In this document: in pieces, positions 22,440 through 33,584 of the stretch
Position numbering within the stretch: position 1 is the first letter of the stretch
Layout: each line of letters opens with the position of its first letter
Origin: Erodium maritimum
Taxonomy: Eukaryota; Streptophyta; Magnoliopsida; Geraniales; Geraniaceae
DNA length: 64,000 bases
Reading direction: 5' to 3'
Assembly: GCA_963921825.1 (NCBI GenBank)
Contig: OY997592.1
Location: 62,888,336 to 62,952,335 of the forward strand
Position numbers and translations under genes: made by a program
The notes under the pieces: model-generated
What the model was told of the DNA's origin: nothing
The model's database searches: none
Seen by the model: the letters and a program-made list of their open reading frames with translations, nothing else

Positions 22440-24620
22440 AGGAAAATTTTTAGTATAATATGTTGTCAAACATTTATTTGCAAGATAATACTCTAGCATA
22501 GTTTTTTGGTAATATAATACCCTACTAAACATTTAACCATAGTTTGGTAACTAACCGTTAACTTTCTGTTCTTTTTCCATCCAAAAAGTGTAAAATGTCC
22601 AAAATACCCCTCACCATAAAACGTCAAAATTTCCTTTCGCTCATTTTCAAAATTTCAAAATTTACCATAAAAAATCAGATTTTTATATATTTCGAAAAGA
22701 TAGATTTTATTTCAAAAAACATATTATTTCAAAAAATATTTTAAAAAAATCAGTTTTTTTAATATATAATAATCATATTTTAATTAATAAAAAATATGAT
22801 TTTACTTAAAAAATATGTTTATATATATATATATATTTTATTAATAATAATATTTATTAATTCATTAATATTGAATAATTTTATTTAAAATATACCTATT
22901 ATTTATTAATCAAATTTTATTTAAAATATTTAAGACTGATGAATTAATAAATATTATTAATAATAAAAACATTATATATAAAAATGATTTTTTATAATAA
23001 AATCTTATTTTTATTCATTAAAATATGATTATTATATATATAAACTGATTTTTTAATATATATTTTTGAAATAAATATGATTTTTTTTAAATAAAACCTA
23101 AAATTTGAAATAAAATCTAATTTTTTGAAATATATAAAAATTTGATTGTTTATGGTGGATTTTGAAAATTCTAAGATGAATGAAGGACAATTTTGACATT
23201 TCATGTTGAGGGGCATTTTGGACTTTTTACACTATTTAGATGGAAACGTAAATTAAAGTTAACTAATAGGTACCAACATGTGGTTAAATATTTGGCAGGG
23301 TATTCAAATACAAAAAAAAAATGTATACCAGAGTATTGAGGAGAAATCAAATACAAACCATGTCTTAACCTAAAAACTAGAGAACCAATCTAAGTCATCT
23401 ATTTTAAGAATGGATGGATGAGATGCAATTGAGTAGTTGACTTGTTGACTGCAAAAAAAACAGCACTTTTTAATAAGTGGTAAGGGCTTTTTAGTAAAAC
23501 TATCATGTTATTTTTTTTAATCAATTCACTAATTTAATTTTTCCCGCTTCGTTTGAACTCCGATTGGCTTCAAACTTGCGCCATTAGTTTTGTTTTTTTA
23601 AGGGCTTTAAATCAAGATCAGTCATGAATATATTTTGAAGCACGAAAAAAAATTATTTCAGTGTTGATTTTTTTTTATAAAAAAATCTGGGTAATTTTTA
23701 TCAACACTTTGCTCTGGATTTATCAACACTTTTACACTGGTTTTATCAACACTTTACACTGGTTTTATCACCTCATTTTCCAAAACTGATCATGTTTTTA
23801 TCACCTCATCGCGTGCTTTTTATGAACACTAGTTTTATCAACACTAAACACTAGATTTATCATTCAATTACGTGTGTTTTATCATCCCCATCACATGTTT
23901 TTTTTGAAGCACGAATTTTTTTTTATTTCGGGGCTGGTTTTTAAAGAAATTATATCTGTCTAATTTTTATCAACATTTTGCTCTGGTTTTATCAACATTT
24001 TACACTGGTTTTATCAACACTCTACACTGGTTTTATCACCTCATTCCCCAAAACTGATCATGATTAGTTTATCACACTTATTATCAAAATTGAACATGGT
24101 TTTTATCACCTCAGTATATGTTTTTATCAACATTTAGCACTAGTTTGATACCTCCGATATAAAACATTTATTAGTGAAGATTTATCAACACTCAACATTT
24201 TTTTATCACTCCAATATACCTTTTTATTTTCGTGCTTCAAAATATATTCATGATTGATCTTGATTTAAAGCCCTTGAAAAAATAAAAATATTGGCGCAAG
24301 TTTGAAGCTAATCGGAGTTCAAACGAATCAGGAAATATTAAATTAGTGAATTGGTGGAAAAAAAATGGACAATTGTCCACATGGCACCATGCTTTTACAA
24401 TTATGCCCTTGCTTGTGTGAGAAAGGATGACATTGGCTTGAATTTGGGTGAAATTGGGGTGGTGATGTGGCATCATGTGGAATGTTGGATGTTAGGTGTG
24501 TGTGGCTAGGATTGGTTCTCTAGTTTTTAGGTTAAGAGGAGTTTGTAGCCGATTTCACCTCCCAGAGTATTATCTTGCAAATAAATATTTGGAAGATATT
24601 ATATTGAAATTTTCTCTACC
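22440..24620. mobile_element. Large foldback element, split by a younger insertion
   Basis: The left arm (about 22440-22900) is the inverse of the right arm (about 22905-23337 plus 24572-24620). Matching blocks include AATTTCCTTTCGCTCATT / inverse of AATGAAGGACAATTTTG, CCAAAATACCCCTCA / inverse of GAGGGGCATTTTGG, and ATTTGCAAGATAATACTCT / inverse of AGAGTATTATCTTGCAAAT. The arms are about 430-480 bp with an AT-rich palindromic core, so a single strand could fold end to end. The right arm is interrupted at 23337 by another element. There is no coding capacity. Mutator-type is inferred from arm length; the outer duplication is not clear. Confidence 0.78.
23338..24562. mobile_element. Mutator-like non-autonomous element with exact 9-bp TSD, nested in the foldback
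   Basis: Target duplication CAGAGTATT occurs at 23329-23337 and 24563-24571. The inverted ends are GAGGAGAAATC and GGAGGTGAAATC (inverse of the right end). They continue to the shared CTTAACCTAAAAACTAGAG and, further in, to GTTTGAACTCCGATTGGCTT-type blocks, so the arms reach about 300 bp. The centre (about 23637-24210) is a repeat region built from TTTATCAACACT and TTTATCACCTCA units, in two tandem copies of about 270 bp, each starting GAAGCACGAA. No transposase is present. The 9-bp duplication with long TIRs is the Mutator signature. Confidence 0.88.
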
Positions 24621-24624
24621 TTTT

Positions 24625-26860
24625 ATTTATACTATGTTTACTTTAAAAGAAGCACAAATTATTTGTACTCGAACAGAAACAAATATTAATGAAATTGAAC
24701 TAAATTTACAAGTGAGATAGGATAACAAAAAAGCAAAAAATAATGAATTGTAGTCATGCACCCCCAAAACAAAGGAAAGACACAAATCATGGCTATAATA
24801 TCACAATCCACAAACGATCAGTAACCCTCGAATCAATAGCCTTTAGGAGCGTAATCTAAAAAAACTTTTCGGGGAGCAAGTCCTCTTTGACCTAACCGTC
24901 GCAGGTCTCTCTCCATGGGATCCACCGCCACCTGCAAGGGTTTCTAACCTTTACGCCGCACGAGTTCTCCACCTAGCGCTACCATTCCATTTGTTTCCAC
25001 CCATTGTCCTTACCTCAGCAACTCCATGGTTTCATCCACATTCACATCCATGAAATCTAACAAGGCTACCATTATGTTAAGGGACCGAAACGACAAGATC
25101 TTGAGGCAGATGCGCGGTTCTTGAAAATCAATATCAAGCTTTATCGTACCAGAACCACCTCCACCACCAGTGTCGTCGCCTCCAACAATGACTCAACCAC
25201 CCCCTTTGACAGTATGCCCTTATCGCCACAACCCTCCGAATCATTAACATAAAGATCATCATCTCACCCAACCAACTTGAGATAGACTGATTCTCGGCCG
25301 CTGAACCACCATTATCCTCGGGTAGAAGAGACGGACTTCAACACCGAGCTCGACCTGATCCAAATTCATTGGGACCTCCTCACTAGATTCCCCTGACCCG
25401 TACTTTGAGAGATGGAAAAGTGGTCGGTCATGCGGGTTCGGCCGACCATGAAAGAAGACGAGTTCTCCGTTAGCGTGTGACACCGACAAAAGGACAAGGA
25501 AGGCGATCTGCGATCCCACCACTACGTGTGGTGACCTCATTGTGGCTCCAAGGACCTCCAGTTTCATTGGGAGGACGGGATAGGCTCTAACATCGACGTA
25601 GGTCTAATTCCGCTCAGTATGGATCTCTATGCGAGGTTCCCTCGTCCCCTTGACCTGATTCATGAAGAGTGGGAACAATGGTCGGCTCTACAAGTGTGGT
25701 CGACGTTGGAAGATGTTGGTGCCCCCTTGGTGTATCAGCAACAAAGGTGGACAATTGACAACGAATCCTGAGCTGTCGTGGACCACGAACAAGAGCCCTG
25801 GTCGACCCCAATACCCACGCGAGGTTTAGTACGCAGCCTCGTCAGGCCCAATAAGTCAAAGCACAAGCAACGAAGTGTGTGTAGGAACACATACCTTGCC
25901 CTGGCGAAGTCTATACAAAGCCGACAACATGGTTCCCCCATTTTCTAATGTTTTCTCTAGATGTTCGCTATCCCTTCAACTACCCCCGGTCTCTTACCTC
26001 GGAGATTTTCAAGTCAAGATTGGAAATATTCTGAAATCCCTTGATATCGCCCAACAATAGGAGACCGCCTCCTTTTAACCCCTAGTATAGTCAACTATTT
26101 TGTTATAAGGTCGAGCGTTCCACATCTAGGTGAAAATAAAGTCTCACCCTTTTGATTTTCTGTCCTTTAATTTATTTCATGTTACAGGTTTCACTTATTG
26201 TAGTTTGATCTTTTTGCATCAATAAAAATCCACGCGGGCTAAAAACAAATAACCCTTAATCTAAAAATTCGTTCTAGTGGAAAAAAACATAACCTAACGA
26301 AATTAACAATATTCAAATCAATCATACCATCAAGTTTTCTCTCACTCATTTTCACAAATAGATCAGCAGTGATTCAAATGATCTCACACAAATATTGTGA
26401 ACCATTGATTAAGTTGGAACAATTTAAATGGTGAAAGAACTAAAGTAGAATAAACTATGAAATATTTGAATAACTAAACTGAAATCAAACAAAATTCAAT
26501 ACGGATAGGGAAAAAAGTAAATAGTACAAAGACTATTCATTTTGAAGGAACAGAAATGGGATATCATATAGTTTTAGAAACTCTGACTCAGACATGCAGA
26601 AAAAATGCCTCAAAGATAAGTGCAATATTTTGATCAATGAAATGAACAAATGATCCAAGTTGCACAAGCATTGGTAAGACTTTTGTAGTTCAACAAATGT
26701 GTTAATGGAAGCTGAATCATATGAAACATCCTTGTTGGAAGCTAAGTGAGCTTTTGGTTTTCTGGTCCTTCCAAGTGAGCCTCTTGCTGTATTGCTAAAA
26801 TGCCTTTGTTTCCTGTACAGAGAATTACATTTCACTTAAGAAGAAGGAAAGCAAAGAGAG
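24625..26860. other. No recognisable gene
   Basis: 24720-26100 has higher GC and scattered short frames on both strands (for example a 102-codon frame at 25567-25259 minus), none with a motif I recognise. 26100-26860 is AT-rich. The right part may include the 3' region of the STAY-GREEN-like gene. Confidence 0.5.
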
Positions 26861-27129
26861 CTTGAAAGATGCTCTTCGCTCCTGCCCACTTTTCACCAGG
26901 TACAGCACCGTTCTTGTTCACCGTCAACAGGCTTTGTGTTTGATTTCCACGCCCTTCCTAATGATTTTACAGAATTAATTGTGCCACTTGTGTTAATAAC
27001 AATTCAAGCGAAACAAGAAATGAACTGTCGCATGCTAAAATCATCACGCAACACTTAGAAAGCCCTGCATGTGATTCGACCATCTATAATTATAGTCTTA
27101 CGTCTACAAGGTATTTGTTCTTTTCCTTA

Positions 27130-27543
27130 GGATTAATTGCATATAGCTATGCTGAACTATATACGCCTTTTGGACCTAACAATTCCCAACTGTACAGTTT
27201 TACATCCAGCTATCTGCACTTTCAAAAATTTAGATTCAGCTCTGTTTGGCCAAAAAATGCCCTTGACCCTAGTCTAAAAAAATACCATTTTTGTGCCTTT
27301 TTATAGTTTAATCTTTTAAGGAATCTTTTTACATCTACTCAACTTTTTCTACATCTAATCAAAATGTTTTGGGTAGTTATGAAGGATTTTTTAGACTAAG
27401 GTCAAGGGCATTTTTGTCATTTTATGGCAAAAAAGAGCAATGTGTAACTTTTGAAAGTGTAGGTAGTTGGATGTAAAAGTTTAAAGTTGGGGATAGTGAA
27501 GTACAAAAGGTGCATACATTACCCTAACTATCTGCAATTAGCC
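27130..27543. mobile_element. Foldback MITE, 414 bp
   Basis: The left end GGATTAATTGCATATAG mirrors the right end (inverse GGCTAATTGCAGATAG). Inner blocks TTTTACATCCAGCTA and ATGCCCTTGACC are also inverted in the right arm. The arms are about 160 bp. The flanks (TTTTCCTTA, TTGTTTCTTA) are only partly alike, so the target duplication is eroded. It lies 3' of the last assigned STAY-GREEN-like exon, probably in its final intron or 3' region. Confidence 0.78.
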
Positions 27544-27640
27544 TTGTTTCTTATGCTAATCCAGTTCATTCTACATTGCTCAATATCTAGGAAAACAGAA
27601 GTAGATGTTATGTGCAAGAATGTTTAGTTGTTAAATTTAC

Positions 27641-30637
27641 CTCTGCAGCAAACTTAAGTGGGCCCCAGTATTCCAAGCGATTGAACTTTGATGAACTAGA
27701 GTGGAAATATACACGGACTAAGGCATCCATTAACTCTGGATGATCTCTGAAAAGAATTGAATCCCCATAGATCACAGCTTGGAGAACCTGGCTTGCATAA
27801 AAAGATGGAATATGCATGTAAGAGTAAACGTAGAGGTAGAGAACATTCCAGGGGACCAATATAATGAAGTGCCGGAAATAAAAGATATATTCCAACAAAT
27901 CAAGTGAGGGCAAGTTAAGCTAATAAGAAAACGTGGCAATACTTCGTAGGAAATATTTTCCATTTGAACTACAATAGAGATCATGTTATTTAAATAAACA
28001 AGATAACTAGAGTTGATTTGTAACATCAGGTATACCTTCACATCAACCAAAAAGAAGTGGAACATACCAGAGGCAACTCTTTGGAGAATATATGATATCT
28101 AAATTCAGCAGCAACTTCTGCCAAGGAATTGGGACCGCTTACATAGCAGTGAACATGCAAACACATATCCCCATTTACTTTTTTCCACTCAGCAACAACA
28201 TCATCTTTCTTGTACCATCCCTTCAGCTGCCACATGTGCAATGCACAAATTAATATGTTTTTAGTTTGAACTTCAGCAGAGCTCTAAAAGTAAACTATGT
28301 TGCTGATTTCAAATATCTAAACGTATCCAACTGTCTCAAGACTCTCAACATAATAAAATATAGAGATAACTTTGTTTCCTAACCTTTACAAATGTTTCAT
28401 TATCAGATCCTAACTCAGGCCAACGTTTGGTCTCAATTCCTAACATAATAGGTTTGGAATTTCTCAGAAACTATAAAAAGCCGTCTAAACTCACGATTCC
28501 GTCAACTCAACCAAGCGTTGTCGTTGTTGGCGTACATTACCCATGGTGCCTTCCTCGACGTTGAACTTATCCTCGTTCTCAAGCAACCGAACCCAATGCT
28601 CGATGAGTTGACGGAATCGTGAGTTTGGACGGCTTTTTATAGTTTCTGAGAAATTCCAAACCTATTATGTTAGGAATTGAGACCAAACGTTGGCCTGGGT
28701 TAGGATCTGATGATGAAACGTTTGTAAAGGTTAGGAAACAGAGTTATCCCTAAAATATATTTACATTTCAAAGATGATTACACAGTAATCATGATCTTAT
28801 ATTGGTTTTACAGAAAGATAAGAAAGCCTTCTATCCTCTAAATACCAAGATAAGGTTGATAAGGTAAAAGCAAGCATACCTGGTCAAGGCTGATAGTACT
28901 GGAAATGGTTAGGGTTAGGTTAGCTGTAAAGTCACAATGAGAAAGAGTATAAGTTCTTGGGAGGATTGCAGAGTACTTATCCAACTCTTCTCCTGTATAA
29001 ATGACTTTCAGCTTTGAAGCTTCAAATCTAGCTGGAGGCCCTAAAAGTCTTACAGCCTGACAGTACAAAGAGGTAAAAATAATTAAGTAGGAAGTAAGCA
29101 TATTGTGATATGAATAATATAGCCATCCGTCATAATCAATCATAAATTGCAACTGCATAGGCATTCTGATCTATATAGCAATGGCTTTAGCCTCAATGTT
29201 TCCAGTATCAATTTCACATTACACAGTTTTATAGGGGGAAAGAGTTACTAATTCAAGAAGTTATGCTTTGTACAACAGTGTTTCAACTGAAAGTTGTGCA
29301 TATCTGGCTGACATAACACTCTCTCAATCTTTATGTATCTAGAATATTGACTGAGCCAAACTTTAGTGGTTCCAAGGCTTTTAATAAATTTATTGTTGGT
29401 AGTTATATACTTGTTCTATTGTGCAGCATCATTCTTGATTTGCTTGCCATCATTGATTCAATCACGTGAAGAAACATTGGCACCCTTGCTTGCAGTTTAG
29501 GGTTTGGGAGTATAAATACTCTTATTATGTAACCTAGTCTATCAGTATATCTCTGGCTCTCTGATCTCGGTAATTCTGAAAACCCTAGTAAAGTTTCCTC
29601 TCCTCTGACATAGCTAACACATTCTTAGTGAACCACTTAAATTCAGTGTTATAATACACACGAATATACACATTTCATTTTCTAAACTGAAATGAACATA
29701 TATTTTGACTTCCTAATGTCTATATTTTAAGAGTTATTGTGTCTTATTCCCTTCCTTAATTCTTGTAATATACAAATTCATATATTTGTGTCCTCATGTC
29801 TTATAGAATGTATATAAACGACCAAACCTTCATATGGAAGACTTAAAACATTTATTCATCTTAACCACATTATAGAAGATTCAATTTCGTTAATATTCCA
29901 AGCCCTTAACTGCTCACAATTTAACCATAAAAGCCATCACACTATATCATCCTAGCATAATGCAGTGGCAGATGCAGTACCCTAATTTTGTTTCAATTTA
30001 GGCCTAAAGGATGAGTAGTTTGATCTAATTAAGTCTTTGCCTTTACCGTTTTTAAATGCTTGCATTACTAATTTAAAGGGATGCTTACTTGGAGTTGGAA
30101 CAAATTGCACATATTCTATAACTAAATTTCAACTAGAAACCAAACATTATGATCAACCATTAACAAGAATTTGATAAGTTATCCTGCACTTCATAATCAA
30201 TAATAGTAAAGAAAATCCTAATTTTCTCATCTTTCCTTGGTATAATTGTTACAAACCATAAAGGATGCAGATGAGTGCAAATGACCTCCCTACACAAAAA
30301 TGGGATGATTTGAAGACCACACAATCCTCAAATCACACAATTATTTGGTTCATGGATTTCAAATTCTTACAAAATCAAACCAACCCATATTCGGAAAAGG
30401 AAAATCAGAGGACACCCATTTCTCAAAATCCAACAAAATTTGGGTCCATGCAATTAGAGAAAAAAGAGGATCTACCTCGGAGACAAGGGAAGTGCAGGAT
30501 GATGTAGTGGTACAGCAACTGGAAATGGAAGGAAGAAGCAGAGGTTTAGTTGGTTTGGAGTTGAAGCCGGAAGCTAAATTGTCTCTGTGTGGAGAAGGCG
30601 AAGGGGAGAAGGCGTAGTAAGCACAATGACGAGCCAT
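27641..30637 (-). CDS. SGRL: STAY-GREEN-LIKE protein, chloroplast magnesium dechelatase family (terminal exon unresolved)
   Basis: SGR-family enzymes remove Mg from chlorophyll derivatives in plastids; SGRL members prefer chlorophyllide a (family knowledge). Coding exons on minus are 30637-30476, 29056-28880, 28226-28068 and 27787-27641, all phase 0 with GT-AG borders. Exon 1 is a Ser/Thr-rich transit-peptide-like start (MARHCAYYAFSPSPSP). Exon 2 begins AVRLLGPPARFEASKLKV and contains LPRTYTLSHCDFTANLTLTI. Exon 3 has GWYKKDDVVAEWKKVNGDM and HVHCYVSG. Exon 4 has LVRVYFHSSSSKFNRLEYWG and ends PLKFAAE. FTANLTL and the lack of the Cys-rich tail region favour SGRL over SGR1/2. After exon 4 a GTAAAT donor is clear, but I could not choose the last exon; reading on gives nine more codons and a stop. 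Intron 2 holds a MITE. Confidence 0.93.
28363..28750. mobile_element. Mutator-type foldback MITE in SGRL intron 2, exact 9-bp TSD
   Basis: Duplication TAAAATATA occurs at 28354-28362 and 28751-28759. The ends are GAGATAAC and GGGATAAC (inverse of the right end). The arms run to about 150 bp (TTTCCTAACCTTTACAAA; GGCCAACGTTTGGTCTC; ACGATTCCGTCAACTCA). The loop of about 100 bp is GC-richer than the arms. Length 388 bp, no coding capacity. Confidence 0.93.
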
Positions 30638-30875
30638 GAGAGGAGCATAACCCACTACTCGACTTCATCGTTCACAGACCACCACCATTGCACCTTTCTT
30701 CTTGACCTAGCAATTCATTCTGTGGAGATTCGAGGTTCACATACCACGAACCAACCACCAAATCTCTTTTCAATCCATCACCTCCACATATTTCTTTTTT
30801 CAATTTTTCTTCTGAAAAGAAAAAATAAACTGAAAATTATTGTTTGGTGATTGGTTGATGGGCCCTACACGTATT

Positions 30876-30935
30876 GCCACGTCATCAATTTTGCTTGGAT
30901 TTCTAATCCATAAGTGGATAATGTGATGACGTGGC
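30876..30935. promoter_or_regulatory. Inverted pair of bZIP-type ACGT boxes upstream of SGRL
   Basis: GCCACGTCATCA (30876-30887) and its exact inverse TGATGACGTGGC (30924-30935) lie about 240-300 bp upstream of the SGRL start codon. TGACGTGGC is a hybrid C/G-box that plant bZIP factors bind. SGR genes are known ABA/bZIP targets; that this pair serves SGRL is inference. Confidence 0.5.
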
Positions 30936-31102
30936 CTAAGCTGTGCAGTCGACATATCTAGAGAGGTGCAGCACATTTCTGATAGCGAGAATCGTAACTG
31001 TGTTTTATTACTTTACTTTTTTTGAGGTAAGATTGGGAAAGTTCGTTAATCAGTTAAATCATCATCTAAAGCTCTCAGAAGTTTTTTCAGAATTGGGGTA
31101 AC

Positions 31103-32334
31103 TGTTAGATCACGAACAAGAACGGAGTTGCAGTAAGGCGTTTTTATTGGCTTTTCGTAAGGAATTTATGTCCCCACTATATTGGGCATATCCTTCGGGA
31201 TACAATACTGCTATATTATAGTATAAACCTTTCTATGTACAAAGATGAGAGATTGAAGTTCTGAACAAAAGATTGATATATATAGCAGATGATGTGGCTG
31301 TTCATAAGAGTCACAATTCTTCAATTGGTATCAGTTAAGCAGTTACATAATTGTTAACGGATAATAAAATATTAATCCCAGTTACATAATTGTTAATGGA
31401 TAATAAAATATTAATCCAAAATGAAGAATCAGACACACATGCCCCAAGTGCCCAAGTGTCATAGTCTTGATTAATATAATATAATATAATAATAACCATG
31501 ACAAATCTATCAATAGTTTGATCACTTGGTCACATACTCAATTTAATTAGAGTATGGATACATTGCTATATAAACACTTCAGTTTGATCCATCTTTTATC
31601 AATGTGGCACCCACCACATTTACACAAACTTATAAATGTTCCAACAATCCCCCACTAGTTTGTGTAGATTGTGGTTTTAGAACTTCATCCCACAAGTGAC
31701 ATGCATTATGAAAGTATCTCTCGATTTGAACTTTCACTTAGTAAATATATATCAAAAAATTCCAACTAATTTCAGGTATCCGAAGATTGAACCCAAAATT
31801 TCAAAGTTACAATGAAGACATAATGCACATGAAACTTGATCATAAAAAAGGTTTATGAAATAATCAGCGCTATAAAGGCCATGCGCTACAATATCCATTT
31901 AATGAACATTTACAACATAAATTCCCGCCAATTTTGTTGTTGAAGCGGCACCACTTCTTTGTTCATATAGGTGGAGTTATATTTGATCATGTTACTTTGA
32001 TCATAACTTCCATTAAGAGATTAACTCAACCTACCCACGTAACATTTTCTGTTTATTAACAATATAGTTAATAAATGAGGCTAATTCACGGAATATGACA
32101 ACAACTTGTTATTACCCTTTGAACTTGAACTAACATTTAATTCAAAGTTGGGTTCCCATTGTTGATTTCCTTTACGGGTTTAAGCATGGCAAATCTATCA
32201 ATAGTTTGATCACTTGGCCACATACTCAATTTAATTAGAGTATGGATACATTGCTATATAAACACTTAAGTTTGATCCATCTTTTATCAATGTGGCACCC
32301 ACCACATTTACACAAACTTATAAATGTTCCAACA
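31103..32334 (+). mobile_element. Small, incomplete LTR element (Ty1/copia-like) inside the LINE tail
   Basis: The 5' LTR runs TGTTAGATCACG...GTTCCAACA (31103-31646). Its last 150 bp (with TATA-like GCTATATAAACAC and TTTATCAATGTGGCACC) recur as a direct repeat at 32186-32334, again ending CCAACA. The flanks are GTAAC and GTTAC, one base apart. The inner sequence is non-coding. It is a broken, non-autonomous relic. Within the LTR, a 39-bp unit is repeated in tandem at 31340-31417. Confidence 0.65.
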
Positions 32335-33584
32335 GTTACATCCCAATCAATCAAATCTCAACTACAAACATTTCTAGGTAATATAGGTGGTACTGAGTTC
32401 GTCTTTTAGGAATATATTGTAGGAAAAAGCTTGGCAATACTTTCAGTTTTGCCTTATAATCCGATACTAATAGTAATAACCATAATCCAAAAGGCGATAT
32501 CGTGTTATCATTCCCGTTAATTGCCTGAACCACCCCTAGGCTATCCGACTCTACCATGTCTTGTGACCATCCTGTCTCACATATCCGAGTTAGCGCTTCC
32601 GAGATTGTCATTATCTCGACAACCTCAAGGTCCTGTTGATCGAGAATTGCGTAACACTTTGTTGTGGAAGCCATACCAGAGTGACCCTTGCACTCCATAC
32701 CACCTCCACTCATACCATTCGCTAAACACCGCTCCATCTATATTAACTTTGACCTCCCAAAGTATTGGTTTATGCCACCTCTGTACTCTTCAAGGTCCAT
32801 GTCCCTCACCTCAGCCTTGCACTTCAATTTCCTTGGCCCGAGCCTCCTTCCACTCCCGTAAATATGTTCGAGCCGTCCCCTAGATAGACTCGGGACTCCT
32901 CACTATTTGATTCCACGCACATTGGTTTCCAGCCCTCCACATCTCCCACCATATCATATCCATTTTTTTCCACGAAACCATCAATCCCCATGTCCCAACC
33001 CATATGCATTCATTCCCACGGAACCATTCTGATGTTCGCCCATACTCCCTTCATGTCTGGACACTCAAAGAACACATGGGATTTAGTTTCCACACTCTCA
33101 CACCTCGCACAACCACCTTCTACCGGCACAAACCTCCTTCACAAATGATCATTTACTAACAATGAACCTATAATCACCCTTCATGCTAAGTGCTACAGGT
33201 TCCTCTAGAATCTATCTTCATCGTTTGCCACCCATCTCCCTTTAAGTCTTCGAATCAACTTATAAGCCTCTTTCACTCGATAATGTCCATCCCTAGACTC
33301 CCATCAAAACCACCCGTCCTTTCCACCACGCTACTCAAGGGGGATTGCAATAATCTCTGATGCCGACAAAGGATCAAAAAGGTTGTGGGTATAATCTCCA
33401 TCCAATTTCCTTGAATGCGGAATCATTAATTTATCAACCGACAACCAGTCCATATTCTACCGTACTTCTCGGACATGGCCAGACACCGTGGGGATCCAAT
33501 TATGTCCCCCGGTCATCAAAATAGAATTGCCACCACTCACTCTTCTTTGAGCTCCCTCTTGCACTAAGGATTGAGCTCTAGTTC

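Noticed and set aside
24720-26100. Candidate gene in the higher-GC block
   Set aside because: Only short frames on both strands, no splice pattern and no recognisable domain.
27588-27640. Very short last intron for SGRL with acceptor at 27588
   Set aside because: A 53-bp intron is below the usual plant minimum and the resulting tail is arbitrary. Other candidate acceptors near 27090, 27070 and 26820 were equally unsupported, so the last exon was left open.
29393-29619. Possible small solo LTR in SGRL intron 1 (TGTTGG...CTAACA with a TATA-like box)
   Set aside because: No target duplication and no second copy in the window; ends could be chance.
30638-30655. Upstream GTG as alternative SGRL start
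   Set aside because: The ATG at 30637 gives a normal transit-peptide start; a GTG start is unlikely in a plant nuclear gene.
33560-33584. Possible primer-binding site next to the LTR at 33585
   Set aside because: The sequence is the LINE ORF2 frame (RAQSLVQEGAQRR), and the exact AGTTC duplication shows a solo LTR.
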